Below are positions 1-10,394 of a DNA stretch of 64,000 nt, one piece after another. A model generated the notes under the pieces. That model worked only from the letters and a program-made list of their open reading frames with translations. It was not told where the DNA came from and ran no database searches. This stretch comes from Gautieria morchelliformis (Eukaryota; Basidiomycota; Agaricomycetes; Gomphales; Gomphaceae). The position numbers were made by a program, and so were the translations under genes. The stretch lies in assembly GCA_015179125.1 (NCBI GenBank), contig WHVA01000416.1:39133-103132 (forward strand), given 5' to 3'. The stretch's first letter is position 1. Every line of letters starts with the position of its first letter.

Positions 1-189
1 CACCGGTGGCATGAAAGGGCACGCGGTAGTGACCTACCAGGGTGATGACACCGGACGTGGAGACTGGGAGTGTCTCAACCATCCCTCCAACAGCAAGTGT
101 GCTCACACCGCACGTGTGCAGGACCACCTGCTATCGCTAGCCATAGGGGATCACATGGGCCGGCCCACGTGAGGACAAGCGATGCCTTT

Positions 190-998
190 GCAGGACCTAG
201 CCCAACTACAGGTGAGTGCCTCGGGGTGCGCCCTACCCTGTCTTACCCCGACTCACCATAGACCCTTGTGGTAGTCCCCCTAGATGGAAGGCTCCCTCCC
301 GCTGACCCCAACATTCAGGCCGCTGAGCCTAGGGACAGCATGAGTTGTCAGTTTCATACCAGCCTGTCCCCCTGCCACTGTGGGCCTGCCTGCCAGAAGA
401 TGCTTATGATGACTCGGTGTCAGGTCCTCGCCCGACACATCCCACGACCATGTTACTCGGTACCAGCCCTCGGTGCGCATGGCACCCTGATGCGTCGGTC
501 AGGCCCAGGAAGGAAGACATTAAGTGCATTCCGAGCACCATTTACACACTCACGGGAGCCATTCCTAGTGTCATCAAGGTCTCAACTTGCCCTCAGTGTC
601 CACCGCGCAGTCATCGATGCTGCAGCCCAGACCTGGGCAGCCTTGGTTTGTTCAATTACAACAATCACACTGTGCTCATGCACGAGCTCCTAGATGAGTA
701 CACCAGTGCTTACACACTGGCTGAAACACCTTTCGGCGGCTGGACAGTTGGCATATGGCAATGATACCAAACATGCGGTTCTGGCAAGCCTTTCATAAAT
801 GACGACCTCTTCCGTAACGTGTGGTTTGTGTATGTCCGCCTGCAACCATGGACCTCACCCAAGACGTGTCCCATTTGTGGCCCTTCCCCAACAATGACCA
901 TTTGGGATGGCATAACCTTGGCCTACAGCAGGAAGCACCTGCTCCCCTCTTTGCAACCCCTGACCCTGATCACTCCCGAGGCTCCTCAACGTCCTAGC
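190..998 (+). pseudogene. KDZ-transposon-associated cysteine-cluster protein, 5' part
   Basis: This stretch resembles the CxC5/CxC6-type cysteine clusters that accompany KDZ transposases in basidiomycetes. In the frame around 600-1000 one can read a CPQC pair, then FNYNNHTVL, LLDEYTSAYTLAETPF, and further on CPICGPSPTMTIWDG followed by SRKHLLPSL. These blocks lie in two frames (345-764, then 819-1004), so at least one shift lies near 764-819. A plausible intron (gtgagt...ccatag) lies at about 211-260. The protein would act in binding or mobilising the KDZ element; the catalytic-type part is further downstream (1740-3060). The coding run is cut at about 999 by LTR-like sequence. Family recognition is from motif memory only; a profile search would settle it. 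Confidence 0.6.
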
Positions 999-1739
999 TG
1001 TTGAAAGTACTGAGGAAACACAATATCAACATGGTGATCATAACAACACAAATCCAAACCACAACCAACTCATCGATATTCCCCCGAACGCATATACATT
1101 ACAACGAGTTATGCCCAAGATCACTGAACTCTCACCTGCCCACTCGATCCAACCCAATTCACGCCCTCGATCGTTCCGATATCACAGGATCACACGCCAT
1201 ATGCTACTGTAGTCTAGAACACCCCTAAAGACCCTTCCCAAGCACGCCGAGCCCTACCCAGATGGTGCGCATCCTATAATCACGTGACCCAATAAAGGGA
1301 CGCGACGTGTCGAGCCGACCCTGCCCGTAGCTAGATCACGTCCCCTATCCATTTCTAAAGACCGTTCCCTTTCTCTACTTTACACCCCACACCCCAATTC
1401 AACTTGTACAATGCCCATCGACACTCCTATCAACAGCTATGCGCCGCTCCCCCCATCCCACCTATTCTTTGTTCCTATTCCATGAGCGTTTTGACCGCCA
1501 AGTACTATCAATGACTGATAAATAGCTAGTCTCATGTACAATAAACAAGCAGTGAAATCTCACTCCATTTTGCTCTACATCACAAGTAGTTAACTTTCAA
1601 TCAGCATATATCATAACACACACATATATATTTGTGTGTGCAGATATCCTTGCTAGCTTTGAATTCTACTCAATGTATCTCACACTTAGAGATTAAAATC
1701 ATACTATTTTCGATACCATTTTCAATACTAACAAGACTA
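999..1739. mobile_element. LTR-like insertion in the KDZ-associated gene
   Basis: No coding sequence of the KDZ-associated protein can be read here, although it is present on both sides. The segment opens with TGTTGAAAGTAC at 999 and has an imperfect inverted match, ACTTTCAATCA, near 1593-1603, the usual look of a fungal LTR. No target-site duplication is convincing. Positions 1604-1739 are AT-rich with a CA/TA run (1615-1640) and hold nothing I can name. Confidence 0.35.
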
Positions 1740-3060
1740 GCCGACAATACGAGTCCGCACAGGCCCCGCTGAAGGACAAGAGCTTGCGCCAGGACCTACG
1801 GGGGGCAATCTGCTGCCAGATGTCAACTGTCCGCCATCTCGAGACATCTGATACGGATGATGGCATAGTTGTCCCAGAACAACCAGGCCCAAGCATGCCA
1901 GGAGCGCAGGCCGCCTGACCTGCTGCACCCGCGGAGGGTGCCCTCCTGGACCTGGCCAAGCGGTTGCAGCAGGTTTGTCCTGGTCTGGCAACCCTCCTGG
2001 AGGTTGCCACCATTTCTGGGCCCCCAGGCTCTATGGGCCCAGAAATGGTGGCAATGGCACACTTCTTAAGCCAAGTGAGTCACCATACCCAAAGGAGATG
2101 TGCATGCTAACCACCCTACAGGTGGCCATTGATGAGTCTGTGCTCCAGTTGGTCCCACCCCGCACCCATCCAGAATTGGGCAGTTTCTTGGCTGCGCCTG
2201 GGCTGGCTCTGCCTCACTTCTCACCATAGTACCAGCCGTGAGTCATCTCGTCAGTCCATGGATCCAACACAATGCACCCATGCCACGCACTGTACTGGAT
2301 GCTCTTGCATGGCTCTTCTCGCCCCCACATGAGGTATGGGGCAGGGTGCTGGGTGGTGACACAGTGATAGCCCCTGTCAAGCCAATCGAACCACCGGACT
2401 GGCGGCAGGTAAGTCAAACCACATCTACTGCCTATGACCAAAGTTCATGAAGCCTGGACAGATGGGGATGTGGTACACTCAGCCTCCTATCCGCTCCCGA
2501 CCATGTTATCCTTCCCTAGCCAATGACACTAGGAATGAGCCCACTGGCGGCCGGGGTGGCAAGTGCTCCAAGTACTATGCGAGCTACAAAATGCAGGGAC
2601 TCACTGGTGGAATCATGTGTTGCTGGTGCACGCATTCAATCTGCTATGGATTCCACTGCATACCCACGGGGAGGGACGCAATGATGTGTTCTCAGCAATT
2701 TTCACACGTTGGCCCGTTGCTCCCAAGCTGGTGGTGTATGATTTTGCATGCGCTCTTGCCCCATACTGCCTGACTTGTGAACCAGCATTTTTTGCCAACA
2801 CCCTCTTCACCGTGGATGACTTTCATTCAGGTGGTCACACCAAGTGCTCGCAGGCATCCTTCTTGTCCACCTATGCTGCTCTGGACCCCCGTCTGGCCAC
2901 CATGAACACCAGTGCTGCAGAGTGTGGAAATGGCGGCCTCAATCGAATACGGAAGGGGGTGAGCTACATGACCCAAGGGCGGGCCATAGTTTACACCCAG
3001 GTCTTCGTGAGTGTTTGGAACAGGCTGAAAATCCAGCAGATGTTGGCCGGCTCCGGCTAG
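1740..3060 (+). pseudogene. KDZ-transposon-associated protein, 3' part with transposase-like C-terminus
   Basis: The C-terminal half of the gene that starts before 999. The diagnostic blocks are KCSKYYASY, GGIMCCWCTHSICYGFHCIP, GRNDVFSAIFTRWP, VVYDFACALAPYC, HTKCS, AAECGNGGLNRIRKGVSYMTQ and NRLKIQQM, the conserved end of the KDZ-linked family. Spliced introns are visible (gtgagt near 2074 to acag 2120; gtaagt 2409 to about 2459). Three defects show decay. A TGA replaces a likely CGA at about 1916. The frame moves at about 2665-2670, where one base is missing between CIP and GEGRNDV. The 5' half is cut off by the 999-1739 insertion. The reading ends at a TAG at 3058-3060. Function, if any, was transposition of a KDZ element. 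Confidence 0.7.
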
Positions 3061-3719
3061 ATTGGATGCTGTACAGAAATGAGGGTAGTCACACCTGAAG
3101 TAGTTGTGTCTGAACCTGACAATATAAAATTATCACACTAGAACCAGTTGCTTTCATTACTTAAAACCCTTACATGCAGATATGCGCGGGGCTGGCAAGA
3201 GGTCTAATATATGGTCTAGGCATACGGGCGAACAGACAGGGAAGGTACATGAACCCATAATATCTCTCAATCCTAGGCAGTCAGGTCAATAGTCGGGTGC
3301 CTGATATAGGGACCTCGGACGTCCTGGCACTGGTCACATGACTACCTCGTGACACACGTGCTTTGTTGATCCTTACCTCATGACCACGACTCTCAAATCG
3401 ACCTGAGGTATGTTTCAGGGAGTGCCAAACCATTTTGGTACGCTGATACGACACTCCAGACATCAAGTTTGTCTTTCTGTACAACTCGAAGTACAAAGAG
3501 GGTTTCAGCGCTTTGTTTCTGTCAAGGTGTGTGCTGCCTTCTCACCTCAGCTTGATGATATATTTATAAGTTACACTATAGACCTTGATGGGTGTTGTGT
3601 TGATGTACCGGGTTGCCATATGGCCGCGATGGGCAGCGATGTGGGTTATATATAAGGTGAGTACCAGAGCTCTAATCCGTGCAGCCAGGCTCATAGCCCT
3701 CAGGTGCGTGCACCGTCCT
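3061..3719. other. Non-coding stretch between KDZ remnant and tandem repeat
   Basis: I see no gene. There is an AT-rich run after the KDZ stop, a TATATATAAG sequence at about 3645-3656 and a gtgagt next to it, but no reading frame with family resemblance. Confidence 0.5.
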
Positions 3720-4760
3720 GGGGAGTGCCGTGCGGTCGAGGTGCGCCATACGCGGGATGCAGTGGATGTGCATGCAGGTACCAACAGGCAGCGTACGGTG
3801 GAGGTGCACCATACCGACATGCGGCATGTGGTGAACGTGGACCGTACCGAGGGTGGGCCTATGGTGGACGTGCACCATACTGACAAGGGGCCAACGGTGC
3901 AGGTCCACCGTACGGAGGGGCGGTGGATGGTGCAGGTGTACTGTACCACCTGGCGGCCTATGGTGCAGGTGTACCATACGGAGGGTCGCGGATGCCGCAG
4001 CTGCACTGTACGGAGGGGCAGTGGACGGCGCAGGTGCACCGTACCACCTGGCGAGGTACGGTGATGCTCCACCATATGGAGGGGCAGCTGATGGTGTAGA
4101 TGCACTGTCCTCGGCTGCGCCCTACGGTGCTGGTGCGCCGTACCACCTGGCAGGGTATGGTGCAGGCGTACCATACTGAGGCACCACGGATGGTACAGCT
4201 GCACCATACACAGCGGCGGCCTATGGTGCAGGTGCACTGTCCTCGGCTGCGCCCTACGGTGCTGGTGCACTGTACCATCTGGCAAGGTATGGTGCAGGCG
4301 TACCATACGGAGGGACCGCGGATGGTACAGCTGCACCGTACGCAGCGGCGGCCTACGGTGCAGGTGCACTGTCCTCGGCTGCACCCTACGGTGCTGGTGC
4401 ACCGTACCATCTGGCAGGGTATGGTGCAGGCGTACCATACGGAGGGACCGCGGATGGTACAGCTGCACCGTATGCAGCGGCAGCCTACGGTGCAGGTGCA
4501 CCATACCAGCGGGCAGCCTACGGTGCAGGCATACCATACGGAGGGGCCGCGGATGGTACAGCTGCACCGTACGCAGTGGCGGCCTATAGTGCAGGTCCAC
4601 CGTACGGAGGGGCAGCGTACGGTGCAGGTCCACTGTACCACCTGGCAGGGTATGGTGCAGGCGTACCATACACGGAGGGGTGGTGTATGCTGCAGGTGCA
4701 CCGCAGGGAGAGGGCGGCGGTGGCGGGCCACAGTCCACAGGCACCGTACTTGTAAGATGG
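3720..4760. repeat. Tandem repeat with 33-bp unit and 132-bp higher-order period
   Basis: Units built on GGTGCAGGTGCACCATACGG recur through about 1 kb. Landmarks show the period. TGCACTGTCCTCGG lies at 4101, 4233 and 4365, exactly 132 bp apart. TGGTACAGCT lies at 4191, 4323, 4455 and 4554, that is 132, 132 and 99 (3 x 33) bp apart. Because periods are multiples of three, several frames on both strands stay open, including a 400-codon minus-strand run (3542-4744). The plus frame ending in a TAA at 4753-4755 reads YGAGAPYHLAGYGAGVPYGG-type 11-residue repeats rich in Gly, Tyr, Pro and Ala; it is broken by a one-base deletion near 3982 and a TGA at 4177-4179. It may be a decayed repetitive protein gene or a minisatellite. 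No homologue is recognised. Confidence 0.75.
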
Positions 4761-5159
4761 TTTAGAGGGGACTTCGAAATATCTTAGCAGACGGGATGAC
4801 CAGTCGTTACCAAGTATATGTTCGGGGTCAGTTCTCTGTATTATACATGTATCGTTTCGGTAGGCTACTTATATGAGGAGACACGGGCCTAGGTGCCCGT
4901 GTCTTACCTTTTGGTATGCGTAAGTGGTTGGCCGTATTGGATCTCCGCTAGTAATTATGCCAGTTCCTTACACTCGCCCTCCCTGTTCGACGTAGTCGGA
5001 CAAAAATGCTGAAGGAAAAAGGTACTTTTGAATCCCAGTAGCTTCGAAAAAAAGCTGGTAAAGTACATTCTTGTGTCTGACATACTTATGTCGGTCGACG
5101 AAAAGAAACTTTGGAAGAAGAAAAAGGTAGGTGGCACATTGGTGCAGTTTCCATTTCGT
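4761..5159. other. Non-coding, with a small perfect inverted repeat
   Basis: GACACGGGC at 4880-4888 and GCCCGTGTC at 4895-4903 form a 9-bp stem with a 6-nt loop. It lies between the tandem repeat and the end of the minus-strand gene at 5160. Nothing else is recognisable. Confidence 0.5.
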
Positions 5160-6386
5160 CTAGTAATTCTCAATCTCAAAAGGCAGCTCAGTCAGGTTAT
5201 TCGTCAAGCTGTCTGGGAACGTCTCAGACGTGTCCGCCGTTACATCCATATTGGAGTCTGTTTCGATCCCGGGTGCCATTGGCAACATGGCTGCAAATTT
5301 AGGATATGACGTTGGTAAGTGCTGAATAGGTACTGATGTGAGGCTGATGAGGCATACCCTTGCCTTTGCCTTTTCCAGGTTCGCTAGCGGTGTCCTCGAG
5401 GCGCTCCGTCATTTCATTCTGCAAGGCTTCCAAGGCCAAGCGCTGCGATTCGATGACTCTTGCTAGGTCGGAAAGGTGAGTTGAGACACGGGACGACGAA
5501 CTGCTCTCGTCGTAGTCGCGGGCGGATTTGTGGTGGGAAGGGGGCACGTGGTTTTTATAAACGTGCGGTTTGTACCACCCCTTATTTCTGCCGCGCCATC
5601 CTCCCCGACCTCCTTGACCTCCTCTATAGGTCTTTGCACCGCCATGGTCATTTCCGCGATCAAAGTCGCGGATCTTTTGCATCAGGGCCATGTTATCATC
5701 CATCGACATCAGGCCCGAGGCAGGCGCGGGAATCGGCGCGTACGTTGGATACCCTGGGTAAGGGTTCCCAGTTGGGTAGGGCCCATGCGGGCCAGCGTAA
5801 GGATGGGATAAGTGAGCAGCTGGGAGCTGCACGTTGCGGTGAGTGTCCAAGATCTCGGCAGGAGGATGCTGAACACGAACTCTAGCTTCCTCAGCATTCC
5901 GCCGTTTTTTATGATTCGTTGCCCATTCCTCAAACCCATCGGGAGTGTCACCAGGGTGTGGGGCACCATAGTTTGCGTTCTCGGTAAGTTTATAGAGGTA
6001 TTGATAATAGACTCCCAACGTGAAGGCCTCTTCGGCAGAATGCATCTGTCTGGAGGGGGTGCGCGTTGGGGGGTTGGACTCGTGCTTGGTGAGTTTATAT
6101 GCAATCCCCCGTGCATATCTATTATGTTTGCTTGTAGGTCCACTGAATCGGTCAGAGAGGCAACGAATGTTTCAGGGACATCGGCCTGTATTCACACGTC
6201 CGAGGGTGGGTTTCCTGAACCACTCATCATGTGATCAATCTGATCAATACCGTTATTTTCCAGGTATGTGTCTAGTTCCGACAGATGTTTCATGGCACCA
6301 TAAGGTAGAAGACACAAGGAACCAGCACCCCTTACATAAGCTACCAGCCGCCTCTTGACATTCTCAATTCCACCCACCCACATCAT
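5160..6386 (-). pseudogene. Unrecognised gene with RGG-rich middle and Lys-Gly tail, broken
   Basis: I do not recognise the family. Reading leftwards from an ATG at 6386 there is about 64 codons ending at a TGA (6192-6194) that sits in frame with further coding sequence (ADVPETFVASL...), so it is probably CGA to TGA. The frame then changes near 6080-6130 and a long open run follows (from about 6165 to 5299) with TPDGFEEWATNHKKRRNAEEAR, a Pro/Tyr/His-rich section, a GGQGGRGGWRGRNKG segment typical of RGG RNA-binding tails, a Ser run, and a short helical region. A 43-nt intron (5291-5333, GTACCT...TTTGCAG on the minus strand) joins it in frame to a last exon ending at TAG 5160-5162. The RGG segment suggests nucleic-acid binding, but that is only suggestive. 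Confidence 0.5.
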
Positions 6387-6879
6387 ATTTTGCCATATCT
6401 AAGTCCTAAGAGGTTTTCTAAACATATCTAGCTTGAACTTGTAGGAAAGGATTCAGCCAAATAATGCATGATAGCTGAGTTATACTCCCTTGAAATACAT
6501 GTCAAAAAAAAAAAAATTTTTACCAGATGCTTTATTTCATCCTTTGGAACCGTTTTGGACACTTTTAGTATTTTGCGAACTCAACATTTGGCACATCACG
6601 TGACATGATTTGTCAGCTTTCTCAGCGCTTGGACCTCGGTTCCGATGACGCATGACCATTCCGGGGGGTCCCATGACACATGACACAGAGCATTGGTCAG
6701 ACATGGGCTGAGTGCCTTGCCCAATAACATAGTAGCAAGTCAAATCAAAAGTAGAGTAACTATAGACAAAACTTACCCAACTTCTATATATCAAAACTGA
6801 TGGTCTGGCACACTTTTTGAAAAATCAATATCCAAGTCCTTCAATTTGGCACGTCACGTGATCTAAGCGCTCGCTTATG
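6387..6879. other. Intergenic, no gene seen
   Basis: AT-rich sequence with a run of A then T near 6503-6520. No supported reading frame. Confidence 0.6.
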
Positions 6880-7150
6880 TCAGGGGCGCTGGTTCCTGGT
6901 GTCTTCTACCTTAGTGTAACCAAGTCCGGTCCCCAGACTGCCATTCCATCTCGAACCAAGCTGTTCGGCCCCACCCAAAGTGAGACAGGATTGCCTTTAC
7001 AAGGAATTCAGCTGGTGCGTTGTCTAAGCTGGTTATCTGATCGATCAATCGGCTGGGAAAACAACAGTCGTCGTTTGCCAAGTGAACGCGCAGTAGGCTC
7101 ACGTGGAATACAGGGTGTATTCCACGGCTGAGTAAGTCAGATGGTAGAGC
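6880..7150 (-). mobile_element. Ty3 integrase C-terminal fragment
   Basis: Read leftwards from 7150 the sequence gives LLSRGIHPVFHVSLLRVHLANDD, then FPSRLIDQI, ILSHFG and WQSGDRTWL before a TAA. The HPVFHVSLLR block and the following W-G-D-TWL pattern are the integrase tail and chromodomain-like end of Ty3 elements. It is cut off on the right by the LTR of element 1 at 7151 and belongs to a different family from element 1. Confidence 0.7.
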
Positions 7151-7711
7151 TGTTACGTTACGATCCGTCGTAAGGTTGACCGAGGTCGGGGACGAAACCC
7201 GAGTCAAGGTCCGAGGTTACGGGGCGAGGTTTGGATGGGGAAGTCGGAGAGGGACTTGGCTTCAGCTTATGTGCTGCGCCGACCCTACGCACGAGTCCCA
7301 ACTTCGGAGGTAAACGAATAAGAGGCGAGGTTCTAGCTTAAGAGGCGAGGCGTAGAAACTAGTTAGGGATCGAAGGGACACGATAGTTGATTTTCAGACT
7401 AAGGAGTAGGAATGCATACAAGGGGGTTATATACGGACGAGGTGCAAGTCAGGGGCGAACAGATTAGTGGAGGTCAGGGCGGGGTCAGGAGACCGAGGTC
7501 AGGGCGAGGTAATATACGAATGATGCGTGATGGAGCGGAATCAGTAACTAAGGGGATACGGGCATGGGATCAAGGTCGGATATGAGTTCAAGCTCGGGAT
7601 CGGGCTCGGGCACGGACAAGTATCATATGTACTCGGGCATGAATATCACAAGGCTCGGGCTCGGAAGAAGGTTCTACCGGTAAGTAGCCGGCCAAAGGCC
7701 GGGTCCTTACA
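7151..7711 (-). repeat. 3' LTR of element 1
   Basis: It starts TGTTACGTTACG and ends CCTTACA on the plus strand (TG...CA on the element strand). It differs from the copy at 14131-14691 at three positions: T/A near the outer end, G/A and T/C. CGAGG occurs 8 times by eye, plus five CTCGG, against about one expected in 561 bp for both strands. Confidence 0.95.
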
Positions 7712-7727
7712 GTATTCCCCCCTCATG
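7712..7727 (-). other. Polypurine tract of element 1
   Basis: On the element strand GAGGGGGGAATAC lies directly before the 3' LTR start TGTAAGG, the usual place of plus-strand priming. Confidence 0.7.
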
Positions 7728-7883
7728 GCCGAGACCCTCGAGGCCGTAATGTGAACAGGGTTCGCCTATCCTTGAATCTAGATCTCGGTCCGATGTTAAG
7801 TAGCCGGAAAGGCGAAGCTTAAATCGTAGCCGAGGTTGGATAAAAGGGTGGGTAGGAGGCAGCGAACCCCATTGCCAACGAAT

Positions 7884-9043
7884 ATGGTGCGCCCTCAAGC
7901 CCTCTTCAACTCAGCCGTCGACGAGGACAGCACAAACAACGTGTTCGACCAGACATTGCTGTCTGCGGCGAACGGAGCCTCGGGCGAGGTTGTGCCCGAG
8001 GATCGACCCGAGGTTGGCACATTGCCAATTGATGAGACGGGGGCCATTGACATGCGGCAGCCGTGGCAGGAAGGGCCGAATGGAAAAAAGGTGAGTACCG
8101 TTGTTGGCTGGTCATGGACGCTGCTGATTTGTACAGTATAAGCGCATGTTGTTTTCATACCACCCGACTGACTTGTCCCTATACGGGTACAAGCTCGCCG
8201 ACGGGGGACCCCGCGAGTGGCAGCTCGCGACCAAGGCCGAGGCGAGGTGCGCGCGCTGCGAAGAGCGCGACTATACGTGCCTTCGGGCCGTTAGTCTCGA
8301 CTTCGGCCTCGCCGACCAGGGTGCTTGCGTGTGGTGCAGGACCCGTTCCTTGGGCTGTAGCATCGCCCAAGGTCGCCACAGCAAGGCGACCCCAGGGAAA
8401 GGTCAGGTGGGTGTAGCGAGCAAGAAGCGAGCGAGGAGCGAGGAGGCCGAGGGTGAACCGAGGCCGAGGGTGAACCGAGGCCGAGGGTGAACCGAGGCCG
8501 AGGAAAGGGGCCAAGGTTCGAGACGAGGTGGATGATGATGACAACGACTCGAGCGATTGGGTCGAGCGTAACCTTGAGACGAGGGTGGAGAGGATGGAAG
8601 CGAGGCTGAGCGAGGGGAAAGGAAAGGAAACAGAAGGGGCGAGGCAGAATGAGGGAAAGGAAACCGAGGTGGAGGAAACCGAGGTGGAAGGTCGGAGGGC
8701 GAAGAAGGACAAGAGGACGAAAAGATCGGAGCGGAGTGCGGAGATGAGGGAGTTGATAGCGGCGGTGAGGGATGTGGGACAGAAGGTTGGCGAGGTTGGG
8801 GAGAGGGTGTGCGAGTTGCTAGGGGAGTTTAGGGCTGCGAATGACAGGATGAACAGGGCGGATGTGGAGTTCATGAGGATAAGGAGGAGGCGGAATTATT
8901 TAAAGCGGATGCAGGGGGCGAGAGACTTGGCGGATTATGGGGGACATGGGGGTCTGGTGGAGCGAAGTAGTAGCAGTAATGAGGAGGAGTCAGGCGAGGG
9001 GAGCGAGGAGAGCGAGGGAGAGGATATGAGGATGGTGGAATAA
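7884..9043 (+). pseudogene. Antisense retrotransposon gene: zinc-cluster, coiled-coil, acidic protein
   Basis: This gene lies on the strand opposite to gag-pol, between integrase and 3' LTR, tail to tail with the integrase (103 bp apart). I chose ATG 7884, which begins MVRPQALFNSAVDED. Exon 1 (69 codons) ends at 8090; a 46-nt GT-AG intron (8091-8136) joins it in phase to exon 2 (YKRMLFSYHPTD...). About 35 codons on come two half-clusters, CARCEERDYTC and CVWCRTRSLGC, both C-X2-C-X6-C, with 15 residues between them. Gal4-type Zn2Cys6 domains usually have 5-12. A basic patch, an E/K-rich likely coiled coil and a Ser/Glu acidic end follow. The frame is broken by two extra copies of a 17-bp unit (8458-8492); without them the two open runs (to 8490, and from 8492) join exactly. 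Likely a DNA-binding protein, by motif only. A gene of the same plan lies in element 2. Confidence 0.75.
8458..8508 (+). repeat. Three copies of a 17-bp unit that break the antisense gene
   Basis: CCGAGGCCGAGGGTGAA starts at 8458, 8475 and 8492, the last copy partial. The two extra copies add 34 bp and move the frame by one, ending the upstream run at TGA 8488-8490. Confidence 0.9.
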
Positions 9044-9146
9044 CTAGTAAATGGAATAATAGACTTTTCTTGGATTTTATCGATTTTGTTTTGAAGGGTT
9101 TTTGTCATCTAACTACCGGGGTCATGGGGATTAACAGGGAAAACGA

Positions 9147-10394
9147 TCATAGAGTAGTCAAGGGGCCCGGCTTGCCCGGGTAAGATTCGTGGAAATCAGT
9201 GACCAGCTCCGAGGCATGATCAAGCTTGGAAGCGAGGATCCACGAGGTTTCTTCGTCGGTACCTTCGTAACCAGTCCACCTAACAAGGTAGAGTAATTTG
9301 CAGCTCTTGCGTCTATTATCGATCTTCGAGTCGAGGATTTCGGAAACCTCGAACTCGGGTTCGCCGTCGATAACGACTGGGGGCGGAGGCGGCTGAACTC
9401 GGTTTGGTATGGTGTTGGGCGAGGCTGGTTCGAGCATAGATACGTGGAAGACCGGATGGACTGAATGCATGTGTTCTGGAAGTCGAAGGGTGAAGGAGTG
9501 AGTACCCGCTCGGGAAATGATTTCAAAAGGACCCAAGAACTTCTCGGCGAGCTTCTTGGTAGGCCGAGTTGTTCGAAAGTACTGTGCCTTCACAAAGGCG
9601 AGGGATCCTACTTGGAAATCAGGAGCGGGCTTGCGACGAACATCGGCCGAGGCTTGGTAAGTTTTCTGAGCCTCGAGGATGGCGTGGCGAAGTTCTTGGT
9701 GAAGCTCGTCCAGGTCAACCACGAAGTCTCGGGCTCGTGCCGAGGCGAGGTCGCGCTCGGGGTGAACTGCGAGGTTCGGATGGTAGCCTTTATTGGCAAA
9801 GAATGGGGAGACGCCGGTGGTTGCGCTAGGCGCGTTGTTGTAGGCGAACTCGGCTAGGGGAAGGAGCGAAGCCCAATTGGACTGCTGATAGTTGCAATAG
9901 ATCCTGAGGTACTGTTCCAAAGTTTGGTTAGCACGCTCGGTCTGACCGTCACCCTCGGGATGATATCCCGAGGTGAAATGCAACCGCATGTCCAAAGCTT
10001 TCCCTAGGGAACGCCAGAAGTGCGAAACAAACTCGGAACCCCTGTCCGAGGTGACGTGCGAGGGGACTCCATGCTTTGAAAAGACATGAAGAACGAAGAG
10101 GTGAGCGAGCTCTTGCGAGGTTATCTTGTCTGTGGTTGGAATGAAGATAACCTGCTTAGTGAAGCGGTCAACAATCACTAGGATGGAGGTGAACTCGGAT
10201 GAAGGGGGGAGTTGCTCAATGAAATCCATAGATATGGAATTCCAAGGTTTCTCGGGAACAGGAAGTTGTTTGAGGAGACCATAGGGTTTGTGACGTTGCG
10301 GCTTGCTTCGCATACAAGTGGTACACGTCTTGCAATACTCCTTGACAAAGGATCTAATCCCTGGCCAAGTATAGTCTCGTCGGATCAGCTCCAA
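9147..10394 (-). CDS. pol: Element 1 integrase with chromodomain (pol, 3' part)
   Basis: About 415 codons of integrase. The zinc-binding region (YCKTCTTCMRSK) is followed by the catalytic core: SMDFIEQ, TSDRGSEF and HPEGDGQTERANQTLEQYLR carry the D, D and E. Then comes a Ty3 integrase tail (LPEHMHSVHPVFHVSMLEP) and a chromodomain (FEVSEILDSK, LYLVRWTGY, TSWI) that may steer integration to marked chromatin. It reads as a direct continuation of the reverse transcriptase run but one frame off: at about 10388 AACAAACCTTGG has one A fewer than the matching AACAAAACC of element 2, so VNKT-LELIRRDY is split. There is therefore no true start codon here. Confidence 0.9.
   Translation of the reverse strand: MELIRRDYTWPGIRSFVKEYCKTCTTCMRSKPQRHKPYGLLKQLPVPEKPWNSISMDFIEQLPPSSEFTSILVIVDRFTKQVIFIPTTDKITSQELAHLFVLHVFSKHGVPSHVTSDRGSEFVSHFWRSLGKALDMRLHFTSGYHPEGDGQTERANQTLEQYLRIYCNYQQSNWASLLPLAEFAYNNAPSATTGVSPFFANKGYHPNLAVHPERDLASARARDFVVDLDELHQELRHAILEAQKTYQASADVRRKPAPDFQVGSLAFVKAQYFRTTRPTKKLAEKFLGPFEIISRAGTHSFTLRLPEHMHSVHPVFHVSMLEPASPNTIPNRVQPPPPPVVIDGEPEFEVSEILDSKIDNRRKSCKLLYLVRWTGYEGTDEETSWILASKLDHASELVTDFHESYPGKPGPLTTL

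Noticed and set aside
3542-4744. 400-codon minus-strand ORF rich in His, Arg, Leu and Thr
   Set aside because: It arises from the 33/132-bp tandem repeat, whose period is a multiple of three; several frames on both strands are equally open and no domain is seen.
4880-4903. GC hairpin like a bacterial terminator
   Set aside because: The window is eukaryotic and there is no following T run; listed only as an inverted repeat.
8179-8874. 231-codon minus-strand ORF rich in Ser and Leu
   Set aside because: Shadow of the antisense zinc-cluster gene; no cysteine pattern or domain, and it does not continue from the integrase.
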